Below, piece by piece: positions 54,746-63,947 of a stretch of DNA of 64,000 nucleotides (position 1 is the first letter of the stretch; each line of letters starts with the position of its first letter). A program made the position numbers and the translations under genes. Source of the DNA: Morganella morganii. GTDB taxonomy: Bacteria; Pseudomonadota; Gammaproteobacteria; Enterobacterales; Enterobacteriaceae. The notes beneath the pieces were generated by a model. It made no database searches. It had not been told where the DNA came from and saw nothing but the letters and a program-made list of their open reading frames with translations. The stretch lies in contig NZ_VKKS01000002.1 in assembly GCF_019402645.1 (NCBI RefSeq), positions 179,848 to 243,847 of the forward strand, given 5' to 3'.

Positions 54746-55789
54746 ATGAAAAAGTGGTCCTTGCTGCTTGGTGCCGGCATTCTGGCAGCAGGCTTGAGTT
54801 CAGCATCAGCAGATGACAGTAAAACACTCTATTTCTATAACTGGACGGAATATGTTCCGCCGGGACTATTAGAGCAGTTTACCAAAGAGACCGGAATCAA
54901 GGTGATTTACTCCACCTATGAATCCAACGAAAGCATGTACACCAAACTGAAGACCTACAAAGACGGGGCCTATGACCTGGTGGTGCCTTCAACCTATTTT
55001 GTTGCCAAAATGCGCCATGAAGGAATGTTGCAGAAAATCGATAAATCAAAGCTGAGTCACTTTGATAATCTGGATCCGAATCTGCTGCACAAACCGTTTG
55101 ATCCGGAAAATGATTACTCGGTTCCTTATATCTGGGGCGCAACTGCTATCGGTATTAATGGTGATGAAGTCGATCCGTCATCGGTGACCTCCTGGGCGGA
55201 TCTGTGGAAACCGGACTATAAAAACAGCCTGCTGATGACTGATGATGCCCGCGAAGTGTTTCAGATTGCGCTGAGCAAACTGGGTTATTCAGCAAATACC
55301 ACCAATCCGGCTGAAATTGAGCAGGCTTATCAGGAGCTGCAAAAACTGCGCCCGAACATTTTAGCGTTTAACTCAGATAACCCGGCCAACCCGTTTATGG
55401 AAGGGGAAGTGAATGTCGGGATGATCTGGAACGGCTCGGCATATGTGGCGCGTCAGTCCGGCCTGAATATTGAGGTTGTCTGGCCTGAAGAAGGCGGCAT
55501 TTTCTGGATGGACAGTCTGGCGATCCCTGCCAATGCCAAAAACCCGGAAGGCGCACATAAGCTGATCGATTTCCTGCTGCGTCCGGAAATTGCGGCACAG
55601 GTAGCACAGACTATCGGGTATCCGACTCCGAACCTTGCGGCGAAAAAACGGCTTCCGGCAGAGATTGTTAATGACAAATCGCTCTATCCTGATGAGGAAA
55701 CTATCCGCAAAGGGCAGTGGCAGGATGATGTCGGCGATACCAGCGTACTGTATGAAAGCTATTATCAGAAGCTGAAAGCCGGCCGTTAA
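54746..55789 (+). CDS. potD: spermidine/putrescine-binding periplasmic protein
   Basis: 347 aa (E. coli PotD 348). A signal peptide ending near SSASA is followed by YNWTEYVPPG and the rest of a class D solute-binding fold. The acidic and aromatic pocket residues sit in the YESNESMYTKL and DLVVPSTYF segments. It captures polyamines for PotABC. The 217-base spacer from potC is longer than elsewhere in the operon and could hold its own promoter. A terminator follows. Confidence 0.95.
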   Translation: MKKWSLLLGAGILAAGLSSASADDSKTLYFYNWTEYVPPGLLEQFTKETGIKVIYSTYESNESMYTKLKTYKDGAYDLVVPSTYFVAKMRHEGMLQKIDKSKLSHFDNLDPNLLHKPFDPENDYSVPYIWGATAIGINGDEVDPSSVTSWADLWKPDYKNSLLMTDDAREVFQIALSKLGYSANTTNPAEIEQAYQELQKLRPNILAFNSDNPANPFMEGEVNVGMIWNGSAYVARQSGLNIEVVWPEEGGIFWMDSLAIPANAKNPEGAHKLIDFLLRPEIAAQVAQTIGYPTPNLAAKKRLPAEIVNDKSLYPDEETIRKGQWQDDVGDTSVLYESYYQKLKAGR

Positions 55790-55804
55790 TTTCACCGGCT
55801 ATTG

Positions 55805-55830
55805 AAAAGCACCCTCCCGGGTGCTTTTTT
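55805..55830 (+). terminator. terminator of potABCD
   Basis: AAAAGCACCC and GGGTGCTTTT with a TCCC loop and six T. Confidence 0.88.
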
Positions 55831-57106
55831 ATGCCTGTAATAAAGTGACATAACCAAAATAGTTTCCCCCGTAATAATATATAAGAAATTGAAAAAAAAA
55901 TTTTAATTATTAAAGGGGGACTGAATCAATAAACTGTTTTATAAAAAGTCGCTAAATGATGACTGTCACAATATGTATTGATATCATCATAGTCCGTTGT
56001 TCTATGTCAATTTCAATGTAATTTATTGATATGTAGCAATATTATTTTAATTTATCCTGTTCTTAGCAGGACATGAAATGAAATAAGAAATAAAAAGTTA
56101 CAAATACAACAAATAGGTTACAAAATTCAAGGGCGAGACTGCAATATCATGCTGGATATATTTTTTTGTTAAGAATAAAAGCTTGAAATTAAAATATAAT
56201 ATTCATGGGGCAGCATGAAATGCTTACTCGTAGTGAATGTCAGATTTTAATAGTTTTTTGTCCGGGCAGAACAACGGATGTCTATCTAAAAATAATTAGA
56301 TGCTTATAATTATGAAAGTGACTAAGTACTGTGTGAATGTGTAATTATAAGTACCATTATCTGTTACTGATTTTTTCAATCAACTACATCCTGTAGATGA
56401 TGTTCTGGTCTGGTGATGTGGTTTTTTTCTTCATATGGCTGGTATTTAAGGCAAAATGGCGATTAAATCGTGACTATAGTTACCAGATTGATGTAAGGCG
56501 ACAGAAATATCTTGTTACTTGTGATCTGCTTCATTTTTTATGTGGTTAGATCAAAGAATCATAGTTGGTGGATGAATAGTATATAATCAGATGTTCTGAT
56601 TTACATTTCTTCATAATTTCAGCCGATGCTACGGATAGCATAAAAAGACAGGACAATTAACTAATCGCAAATGATCTAAGTAATTATACTCAAAATGTTA
56701 CTTATCTTTATGTGGATAGTTAGTAATCTTCGTCTTATTTTGTTTAGGGAATAGTCTTAAATACGCAGAGTGATTTTAAATTTTGATATTGTAATAAAGA
56801 TTTCCGTGTTTTTTGTGACGCTTGATTTTTAATTAGTTAAATAGATAAACCTTGCTAAGCATTGTCATTGAAATTCGGATAAGTCCGTTTACTCATATTT
56901 GATGTAATGAATTTTCTGTGAAGTGTGACATCGATATTGAACTGAATTTAAATATTACGTCATAATTAAAACGAAAAAACTCATGCTTTTTAGTATTTCG
57001 CAAGAAATACTTTGTTTTTATTTTAAATTTTAATATATAAAAATATAGATTTTAAGTAATTTTACTTAATTGAATTCACGACTTATAGAGAAAATAGGTA
57101 GACATT
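55831..57106. other. 1.3-kb very AT-rich spacer at the left edge of the T3SS region
   Basis: No supported gene in either strand. GC content is visibly far below that of the pot genes. It separates the core chromosome from the third MrpJ-like regulator. A long 5' leader, binding sites for H-NS-type silencers or an unseen small RNA are all possible, and none can be shown by eye. Confidence 0.5.
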
Positions 57107-57421
57107 ATGGAAACTTTCGACTTTTATGCAGTCTTAGGCCACAGAATCCAGTCAAGACGTAAAGAGCTCGGGATCGTTACGGTTAAATTAGCGCAAAAAC
57201 TGAATATCAGTCAGCAACAATTTAACCGTTATGAGCGCGGTGTCAGTAAAATCAGTCTGCATCATCTTATTGAATTATCTGAATTATTAGATGCGCCGAT
57301 CGAATGGTTCCTCAGCGGTAAAGCTGAAGCATCAGAGCATCCGCATGAACCGCATATTCAGATGCGTTCAAATCAGTTCAGAGCCGAAACAGTTTTACTG
57401 AACGGCAAACAATTTATTTAG
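57107..57421 (+). CDS. XRE/MrpJ-like HTH regulator (third of three)
   Basis: 104 aa. XRE HTH with ISQQQFNRYERG at residues 34-45, the MrpJ-type recognition helix. This copy diverges most from the other two and has a longer C-terminal tail. AGGTAGACATT precedes the ATG. It lies immediately beside the T3SS genes and is convergent with them (49 bases from the orgC-position gene). A role in T3SS or motility control is inferred by analogy with MrpJ. Confidence 0.85.
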   Translation: METFDFYAVLGHRIQSRRKELGIVTVKLAQKLNISQQQFNRYERGVSKISLHHLIELSELLDAPIEWFLSGKAEASEHPHEPHIQMRSNQFRAETVLLNGKQFI

Positions 57422-57469
57422 ATGATGATACTGTTTCTGCTGTTATCAGTTATGATGCAGCAGACTTTA

Positions 57470-57883
57470 TCAGCTAAGCGCAGTAAGCCAGTCATCTTTA
57501 TTATTATCTTTATCAAAATCAGCAGAAAGTACATCGGGTGCTATTCCAAGCTTTTTTTGATTCATCATATTAAGAAGATATTGTTGGTAAGAGGCATTGT
57601 AGTTCACCGCATCGCAACCAACCTGGCTTACTGATTTACGTATTATTGCATCAGAATATTCCGGGTTTTTCAGTAATTCCCTCTCAACCATAATTAATAC
57701 CTTTATTTTCTCCTGTATGTTATTGCCGGTATTATAGCCGTCAATACCTACTAATGAGAGCCCCCGATAAATGTCATCCTTTTTATTAAAATTTCTTATA
57801 ATCCAGTCATGTAATTGTTTGGCTTTTTCAGTGTGACCTTCATACATAATATCCGGCTTTACAGTTGTGATATCTGTTTTCAC
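57470..57883 (-). CDS. last gene of the sctDFIJKL operon, in the position of orgC
   Basis: About 137 aa from a GTG at 57881-57883, which follows AGGATAATAAAT; the longer frame to 57931 overlaps the preceding gene and lacks a site. Mostly helical, hydrophilic, with one Cys and no membrane segment. It follows the SctL gene by 23 bases on the same strand, the place where Salmonella has orgC after prgHIJK-orgAB. I see no sequence signature that proves homology to OrgC. It could be an effector or needle-assembly helper. Confidence 0.6.
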   Translation of the reverse strand: MKTDITTVKPDIMYEGHTEKAKQLHDWIIRNFNKKDDIYRGLSLVGIDGYNTGNNIQEKIKVLIMVERELLKNPEYSDAIIRKSVSQVGCDAVNYNASYQQYLLNMMNQKKLGIAPDVLSADFDKDNNKDDWLTALS

Positions 57884-57906
57884 ATTTATTATCCTTTTTT
57901 GTATGA

Positions 57907-58506
57907 TTATAAGCATTCGCCGGGAATACACACCGGATTACCGGGAATTGTTTCTGCATTTATCTGTGATATTTTTTCACGGACAAACGTTTCAGGTGTC
58001 AGATAAAGTAATTTTTTCCCGGTTCGTAATATGATGTTGTGACTGAAATGAAAGGAGACCGGAACAGCGATATCCGGGTATTCAGTCATTTCTTTCTTAA
58101 GCTCTGCCGGCAGAATTAATTCACATTCGCACTCCGGGGAAAACTGTTCAACCAACTGGTGAATCAGCTTAAAACGTGTTCCGGTATCATCAAAAAATAC
58201 GGACAACTCCGTTTCCAGGCCGGAAATTGCCCCGGCGAGATTTTGATGAATGGCAATTTTATATTCATTCATCACCCGCATCAGTTCAGGCAGTGCCTGT
58301 GCTAACCCTTGTTGAAAACCGGCATCAAATCCTGTTTTACGGTGTTGTTCTGCTGTGTCTTCCGCCTGTTTTATCAGGCGGGAAGCATGGTGTTTTGCCT
58401 GCCGGGTCAGGTTATTGAGGCGGCAGAGGGCTGAGACGTGGCGATGTTTAATCAGCACGCCGTATCTGACATGTGACAGCAGAGAATCAGGCAGTGAACG
58501 GCACAT
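57907..58506 (-). CDS. sctL: T3SS stator protein SctL (OrgB-like)
   Basis: 199 aa from the ATG at 58504-58506; the frame open to 58578 runs inside the preceding gene. The central helical part (AEQHRKTGFDAGFQQGLAQALPEL) with its Gly-spaced pattern is like FliH/SctL proteins, which link the ATPase SctN to the cytoplasmic sorting platform. It overlaps the SctK gene by 20 bases, consistent with coupling. Assignment rests on that pattern and on order (D-F-I-J-K-L as in prgHIJK-orgAB). Confidence 0.72.
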   Translation of the reverse strand: MCRSLPDSLLSHVRYGVLIKHRHVSALCRLNNLTRQAKHHASRLIKQAEDTAEQHRKTGFDAGFQQGLAQALPELMRVMNEYKIAIHQNLAGAISGLETELSVFFDDTGTRFKLIHQLVEQFSPECECELILPAELKKEMTEYPDIAVPVSFHFSHNIILRTGKKLLYLTPETFVREKISQINAETIPGNPVCIPGECL

Positions 58507-59050
58507 AATGTAATACCAGAGGTAAAAGAGAATCGGGCAGATGCGGCAGCCGGATTTCTGACGGGAATAAGGATGCATCCGTCATCAGTTGAAACCGGGC
58601 CGCCAGCGCGGGGGAAAAACCGGATAATAATTGTGTCATGGCAATCAGGCCGGGCAGGGTTGCCGGAATGGCCGGCAGCGTTTGTGCTTCCGGCCATTCC
58701 GGCAGTGATACTACCGGGCACAGAGATAAAAATGCCTGTTGTGACAGATCCGGTACGGTATCACCCGGTAGGCCATAAGCATGTCGAATAAAAATATCCA
58801 GGCTGCGGCTGACTGCCGGAAGTTGCGGCCAGTGGCGCATCAGCGGGATAGTCAGCGGAGAAAAGAGATCAAAATCCCTCTCATTCGGCAGCCGGTAGTA
58901 ATCCATAATGACGGCATTATGCATTCTGCGATATGACGCAGATTGCGCTTCCGGCGGCAGGCCGCTGAATAAGCGGCTGTTGTGCAGATAATCCGCAGGC
59001 TGGTACATCACCTGGGTGACAGCTCCGTGTATATCAAACCGGCTATTCAT
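58487..59050 (-). CDS. sctK: T3SS sorting-platform accessory protein SctK (OrgA-like)
   Basis: 187 aa. Soluble, rich in Leu, Pro and aromatic residues, with HNSRL...LPP and DYYRLPNERDFDLF segments resembling OrgA/MxiK proteins. These connect SctJ/SctD rings to the SctQ pods. It overlaps the SctJ gene by eight bases and the SctL gene by 20. The identification depends mainly on gene order. Confidence 0.72.
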   Translation of the reverse strand: MNSRFDIHGAVTQVMYQPADYLHNSRLFSGLPPEAQSASYRRMHNAVIMDYYRLPNERDFDLFSPLTIPLMRHWPQLPAVSRSLDIFIRHAYGLPGDTVPDLSQQAFLSLCPVVSLPEWPEAQTLPAIPATLPGLIAMTQLLSGFSPALAARFQLMTDASLFPSEIRLPHLPDSLLPLVLHYVPFTA

Positions 59051-59783
59051 CGCGTTTTGCCTTCCGCCGCATCAGAAATGCCCGCAATTGTGCGCGCCGG
59101 AAATAACCGGCCGCAGCCAGTATTGCACCTGCCGGAAACAGCAGAAAAAGCGGGGACAGGCCGGCGCTCTCCGGTTGCGGCGGCAGGGCTATGTTCGGTT
59201 TCCCCGGATAAAGGAGCACAGAAACAGTTTCTTCCGTCAGTCCGTTAAAGGCATTCATCACGAATGTCTGGATATCCCGGGTGAACTGTGGTTCATCTTC
59301 AATCCCTGAATGATAAATCAGCACAGAAGCGCGGGGTGTTTCCGGCTGTTTTTTATGGCTGCCGGAGCCTGACAGAGGATAACTGAGATGAACACGGGCT
59401 CCGGTAACTGCATCAAATGAGAGCAGCGATTGTTCCAGCCGCTGTTCAATAGCAGAAATCAGACGTGCCTTTTCTGACTGCGGGGAAGCAATCAGTGAAT
59501 CTGACGGGAATATCCCGGCAATCTCAATCCGTTCATTACTGGGCAGGTGGTATTCCTGCAAAATATGAATGGCGTGACGACTCTGTTCTTCCGGTACTGA
59601 AATGGTAAACAACCCTTTCCCCTGCGGAGTCTTCACCGCCTGAATCTGATGTTTATGCAGCACAGCCAGCACTTCATTAGACTGACGCTGATTTAGCGAC
59701 GACAGAATCGTTCCCTCTTTGCAGCCGCTGAGCAGCAGGCTTATTCCGCTTATCAGTAATATAAACAGTATCTTGTGCATCAC
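59043..59783 (-). CDS. sctJ: T3SS inner-ring lipoprotein SctJ (PrgK-like)
   Basis: 246 aa. Lipobox LLLSGC with C21. Two ring-building domains follow; the segment AIEQRLEQSLLSFDAVTGARVHLSYP is typical of the PrgK/MxiJ/YscJ/FliF family. A C-terminal membrane segment (LSPLFLLFPAGAILAAAGYF) and a basic tail close the protein. Length matches PrgK (252). It forms the inner-membrane ring with SctD. It overlaps sctI by four bases. Confidence 0.92.
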   Translation of the reverse strand: MMHKILFILLISGISLLLSGCKEGTILSSLNQRQSNEVLAVLHKHQIQAVKTPQGKGLFTISVPEEQSRHAIHILQEYHLPSNERIEIAGIFPSDSLIASPQSEKARLISAIEQRLEQSLLSFDAVTGARVHLSYPLSGSGSHKKQPETPRASVLIYHSGIEDEPQFTRDIQTFVMNAFNGLTEETVSVLLYPGKPNIALPPQPESAGLSPLFLLFPAGAILAAAGYFRRAQLRAFLMRRKAKRDE

Positions 59784-60088
59784 TGTCCCTTAATCACCGT
59801 ATCTGCGGCATTCAGGGTCAGATGCAGCATGCGTGAATAAAAGCTGATCTCTGTATGCCATTTGGCCATCACGGCCTGGTTTTCCAGTATCATCATGACA
59901 TCGCTGGTGTCAGTGGTGGTTTTTTTTGAGGCCAGTGCCTGTGTTTTCCGGTGAAGATTTTTTCCGGCACTCCCCGGTAATGTCAGATTCTGGTGAGCGG
60001 ACTGTTCACGGCCGGCAAGATCGGCCAGCAGTTCAGTAACGCCGGTGATATTGGAGACAGGTAAAATCCGGTTAAATGATGACATCAT
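59780..60088 (-). CDS. sctI: T3SS inner-rod protein SctI (PrgJ-like)
   Basis: 102 aa from the ATG at 60086-60088 (AAGGATTTT upstream); the longer frame is unsupported. PrgJ has 101 aa. The C-terminal ~35 residues (ILENQAVMAKWHTEISFYSRMLHLTLNAADTVIKG, here split for length only in reading) show the amphipathic helix pattern of rod proteins, ending in a hydrophobic-basic tail like PrgJ. It lies between the needle and SctJ genes, as in prgHIJK. Confidence 0.75.
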   Translation of the reverse strand: MMSSFNRILPVSNITGVTELLADLAGREQSAHQNLTLPGSAGKNLHRKTQALASKKTTTDTSDVMMILENQAVMAKWHTEISFYSRMLHLTLNAADTVIKGQ

Positions 60089-60155
60089 AAAATCCTTTTT
60101 ATGGTTAATGACAGGAGAGCAGGGTGCTGTCATCCTGTCATTTTTGTGTCATAAA

Positions 60156-60419
60156 TCAGCGCATATTGCCGATCGGAGTTGAAAGGTTCTCTTTATGCTG
60201 GCGAATCATTGCTGAGAGCGCGGAGCATTTAATATTCAGTGATGAAGAACAGGCCTGTAACATCGCCATGTCATACGCATTTGCGGTGTCTTTATTTCCT
60301 GACTGTAAATTATTCATCAGAGTATTCAGTTTTACATTGTCTTCATGAATCGGTGACTTAAACTGCTTCATCAGCGTGGTGAATGTTATCGAATCATTTT
60401 TCTTTGCTATATCCGGCAT
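60156..60419 (-). CDS. sctF: probable T3SS needle protein SctF (PrgI position)
   Basis: 87 aa; PrgI has 80. AAGGATATTT precedes the ATG at 60417-60419. It is all helical and hydrophilic, ending in a basic tail, with two Cys in the second half. The P-x-x-P turn between the two needle helices of PrgI/MxiH is not evident (NLQSGNKDTANAYD occupies that place), so the sequence is divergent. Position between sctD and sctI, size and helicity support the call. The sctD frame, when extended past its interruption, ends 8 bases before this start. Confidence 0.65.
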   Translation of the reverse strand: MPDIAKKNDSITFTTLMKQFKSPIHEDNVKLNTLMNNLQSGNKDTANAYDMAMLQACSSSLNIKCSALSAMIRQHKENLSTPIGNMR

Positions 60420-60427
60420 AAATATCC

Positions 60428-61493
60428 TTATTTATTATCAGAGATGAATTTTGTGTGGTTATCAGACGGGTGAATATAATTTACTGATCCATATACACCC
60501 GGACGGATCTCGCGGGGCGTATTTTCCCTGTACTGTACCAGTGTATTTCCGGGTATTGAGAATATCGTGGTATTGATATTCCTGATAATATTATCTGTTT
60601 CCTTATCTCTCCTTTTATCCGCGTAAATAAAAATAGTATTATCCGATTTTTTTTACAGAATACCGGATTAACTTCTGCCCGATCCGGTCATTTATTAATC
60701 TGGTAATATCACTGAATGATAATGCTCTGATAGTGATATCTTCCCTGAATTCTTCAGGGATGGATAATGTTTCTGAATTAATTCTTTCGTTTTTTTGATA
60801 TATGTAAATGATTTCTTTTCTTTCATTAAAATCAGGTGTCATGATGATATCATTTTTATTTATCTTTGATTTCATTTTGTTAACCGCAAAAATAGTATAG
60901 TCCGGGAGTTCGTTTTTTATTTTTCTTATAACATTTTCGTTTGATGTGAATATGAGTATTTTGTTTTCTTTTATAATGTATTCATTATTGTTAGTGTGGT
61001 TGTATATAATATTTTTATAATTTATTGTATGTTCACTATTATCTGTATTCTTTTTATTTTTCCCGGATATCAAGCCTGCTATCAATATGACCGATAATGT
61101 CAGTAAGACATAAAAAAAAGATTGCCGTGAAAGTCTGCGGCTACGTGAACCGGTCTTTCTTTTCATGGACAGTATGTTTTCATTCCAGGTTTCATGTTGT
61201 TCTTTTATAGCGAAAAATGGAATTCCCTGATAAGAAAATAATGAGTTATAACTGATGTCCATTGTTATAAATTCGTTGCTGTGCGTAATACAGGAAACAC
61301 AATAATGGTTCTCATGTAATTCTGCCTCGATACGGTGTAATGATGAATCCGGCACCGGGAGCGATAATAGTATCAGAGCGTCACTGGATTCAATAGTATC
61401 GTTATTATTAATATGATATTTACCAGAAGGCAATGTTATTTCTTCTCGTGATGCATCTTCGGTTATTATTATCATGTTATATAATTTTTTCAT
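60428..61493 (-). CDS. sctD: T3SS inner-membrane ring protein SctD (PrgH/MxiG-like), frame interrupted at A8
   Basis: The first frame gives 284 aa (61493 to 60639): an N-terminal FHA-like cytoplasmic part, a basic stretch (KRKTGSRSRRLSR), one membrane segment (~126-145) and a periplasmic ring domain. It stops just after a run of eight A (60647-60654). Shifting the frame by one base at that run opens 72 more codons (DNTIFIYADKRRDKE ... FISDNK) ending at 60428-60430. The total of ~354 aa matches MxiG/PrgH (371/392) and leaves an 8-base gap to sctF. Either a disrupted gene, a sequencing error, or slippage on A8 as known for Shigella T3SS genes. Divergent from the InvF-like gene. Confidence 0.8.
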
Positions 61494-61704
61494 TAATTAA
61501 TCCTGGTTATAAATCTATACGTATAATGTCTTTAATTTATCCTGTATTTCTTTTTTTTAAATAGTAGTTAGTTTCATAAAAAAATGGTAGTAAAAAATAG
61601 TGTGATATTTTAAATTCACTGCTAAATTTTAGTTCGTTCAGTAGTGGTTTAATGTTGTACAGGTATCTGTTATATATTCTGATGCAAAGGATGATTGAAT
61701 TCAT
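61494..61704. promoter_or_regulatory. divergent promoter region, sctD operon / invF-sctC operon
   Basis: 211 AT-rich bases between the two start codons. They presumably hold both T3SS promoters. No clear operator was recognised. Confidence 0.45.
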
Positions 61705-62337
61705 ATGGAAAAGGAAAGTCGGATCTATATTTACAATGATATATATAAAACAGATGGGTGTGGTGGAGATAATCAGGTTGATTTCTGTTTTCCACTGTCA
61801 AAATGTATAAAACTGCTGGCGTTTATAGACTGTCATTATGATTTGTCACGAACAGATAATAATGAAACAACCGATAACAAAGGTTGTCATGATTATGAGG
61901 TTATTTTTTCTGTTCAGGGAAATGCGGAAAATCCGGAATACCGGGTTGTCTGTGAAATGCTGAATGAAAACAGTGTAATAAAAACATTTTTTAATACACT
62001 TAGGCACTCTGAACATTACTGGCTGGTGAAACACCTGATCAGTGCAGCGGATTGCAAAAATAATAATATCAGGGATATCAGCCAGCGCTACGGGTTATCC
62101 GGTACCCACTTCAGGCGCCTGTGCCAGCGTTATATCGGTAATCAGAGTAAGTATCAGCTGCGTCACTGGCGCGGGGTGGCCTCTGTGCTGGATATCCTGG
62201 TGAAAGAACATTCACTGACCCGTATCGCTGCGGATAACGGCTACTGTTCAGCATCGCATTTCTCAAATGAAATCAAAATATTATTTGGTATGTCGCCCCG
62301 GAAAATAAGGAATTTAAATCATGTGGTTAAAAAATAA
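61705..62337 (+). CDS. AraC-family T3SS regulator (InvF/MxiE-like)
   Basis: 210 aa. The C-terminal ~100 residues form a double HTH of the AraC family (DISQRYGLSGTHFRRLCQRY and RIAADNGYCSASHFSNEIK). The N-terminal half is not a sugar-binding cupin. The length is close to InvF (216 aa). It overlaps the secretin gene by 17 bases, the same order as invF-invG in SPI-1. InvF-type proteins bind a chaperone and activate effector genes after secretion starts; that role is inferred here. Confidence 0.85.
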   Translation: MEKESRIYIYNDIYKTDGCGGDNQVDFCFPLSKCIKLLAFIDCHYDLSRTDNNETTDNKGCHDYEVIFSVQGNAENPEYRVVCEMLNENSVIKTFFNTLRHSEHYWLVKHLISAADCKNNNIRDISQRYGLSGTHFRRLCQRYIGNQSKYQLRHWRGVASVLDILVKEHSLTRIAADNGYCSASHFSNEIKILFGMSPRKIRNLNHVVKK

Positions 62338-63946
62338 TACCGGGGGATTGCTCTGTTTTGTTCTCTGCCTGTTTTCCCTGCCGGCGGCAGCGGAACAAAT
62401 ACTGTTATATGAAAAAAAACCGCCGCGTCAGGAACAGTATGTGGCGAAAGAAACACGGCTGGATCATTTTTTTGATGCGCTGGCAGGCCGGCTGGATGTC
62501 ATGATTATTTCGTCAGAAACCGTGAAGAAGAAGAAGATTTCCGGGACATTTGATTTATCTGACCCGCAGGCGGCGCTGTCGCAGATGCTGAAAACCATGG
62601 CGCTGGTGTCATACCGGGAAAATCGCACTCTCTATATTTACAGCAGCAATGAAATTGAATCTTCCATGCTGACGCTGAATTCCATTACCCGCAATGAGCT
62701 GACGGCTTTTCTGAAGCAAACCGGGTTGTTTGATGCGCAATATCCGCTGACATCCGACAGGCAGCAGCGGATTTTGTATATCACCGCCCCTCCGCGCTAT
62801 CTGGCTCTCATCCGTTCTGCGGCGGATGCACTTGAGGCGCAATACAGCGTGCAGGAACAGGGTATAAATCCGGAAGATGAGCATATTCAGCTGGTTAAGC
62901 TGGAAAACAGTTTTGTGCAGGACAGGGAGATTACGTCCCGCGGGAAAAGTCTGATACTGCCGGGGGTAGCATCCGCATTGCGGGAATTACTGGATTCCGG
63001 GTCAGGGGCAAAAACCGGTCTGGTGGCCCGGGATGCAGAACAGGAAAACGCGTTGCCGGCTGAAACCGTCTGGCTGAGTGGTGAACGGGTGCGGATTGTG
63101 CCGTTGCAGGGCGAAAACAGTCTGTTGTTAAAAGGGAGCCGTAGTGCGTTGCACTTAATCAATCAGCTGATAAAACAACTGGATGTTGCAAAACCTCAGA
63201 TCGAATTATCACTGTGGATTATTGATGTATCAAAAAATGAAGCTGACCAGTTAGGGATCAACTGGCAGGCGGACTATGGTACAGGGAACATGAAAGTGGC
63301 ATTTAATATTAGTGAGCTTAATCAGTTCACCGGATTTTCCTTTTTCAGCAAAATCAGGGCATTGTCAGCGAAGGGGCAGGCCAATATGGTATCCCGCCCG
63401 ATTATTCTGACTCAGGATAATACCCCGGCTATTTTTGATAATAACACCACCTTCTACAGTAAGTTACAGGGAGAGCGGATGTCATCTCTGGAAAGCATCA
63501 CGTATGGCACCAAAGTGAGTGTGACACCGCGGATTGCCAATCTGCGGAAATCTGTGGAAATGATTATTGAACTTGAAGACGGTGCGCAGAAAAAAGAGGC
63601 TGACGGAACAACCGGTGAAGATGCACTACCGGTAATTAATCGCACGAATATCAGTACGATAGCCAGAGTCGCACAGGGAAATACACTGCTGATTGGCGGC
63701 TATACCCGGGAAAATACCCATCGTCATAACGATAAAATTCCGCTGCTGGGGGATATCCCGCTGGCAGGCCGGTTGTTTCAGTTTGAATCAGTAAAGACAG
63801 AAAAAATGGTTCGGCTTTTTTTGTTGCAGCCCCGTATCCTGCAGCAGGATTTTTTCAGCGATACAGAGATTACCGGACATGTTCCGTTTAATCATGAGAA
63901 TAAACAAGGTATTAAGCTGATGCAAAAACTGAAGCAGGACTATTGA
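62321..63946 (+). CDS. sctC: T3SS outer-membrane secretin SctC (InvG-like)
   Basis: 541 aa (InvG 562). A signal peptide ending at PAAA is followed by N-terminal periplasmic N0/N1/N3 domains (the ISGTFDLSDPQAALSQML segment is the N0 signature). The conserved secretin C-terminal domain follows (IELSLWIIDVSKNEADQLG ... VSRPIILTQDNTPAIF ... GNTLLIGGYTRE ... PLLGDIPLAGRLF). It forms the outer-membrane ring through which the needle passes. Start at 62321, inside the regulator's end. Confidence 0.93.
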   Translation: MWLKNNTGGLLCFVLCLFSLPAAAEQILLYEKKPPRQEQYVAKETRLDHFFDALAGRLDVMIISSETVKKKKISGTFDLSDPQAALSQMLKTMALVSYRENRTLYIYSSNEIESSMLTLNSITRNELTAFLKQTGLFDAQYPLTSDRQQRILYITAPPRYLALIRSAADALEAQYSVQEQGINPEDEHIQLVKLENSFVQDREITSRGKSLILPGVASALRELLDSGSGAKTGLVARDAEQENALPAETVWLSGERVRIVPLQGENSLLLKGSRSALHLINQLIKQLDVAKPQIELSLWIIDVSKNEADQLGINWQADYGTGNMKVAFNISELNQFTGFSFFSKIRALSAKGQANMVSRPIILTQDNTPAIFDNNTTFYSKLQGERMSSLESITYGTKVSVTPRIANLRKSVEMIIELEDGAQKKEADGTTGEDALPVINRTNISTIARVAQGNTLLIGGYTRENTHRHNDKIPLLGDIPLAGRLFQFESVKTEKMVRLFLLQPRILQQDFFSDTEITGHVPFNHENKQGIKLMQKLKQDY

Positions 63947-63947
63947 T

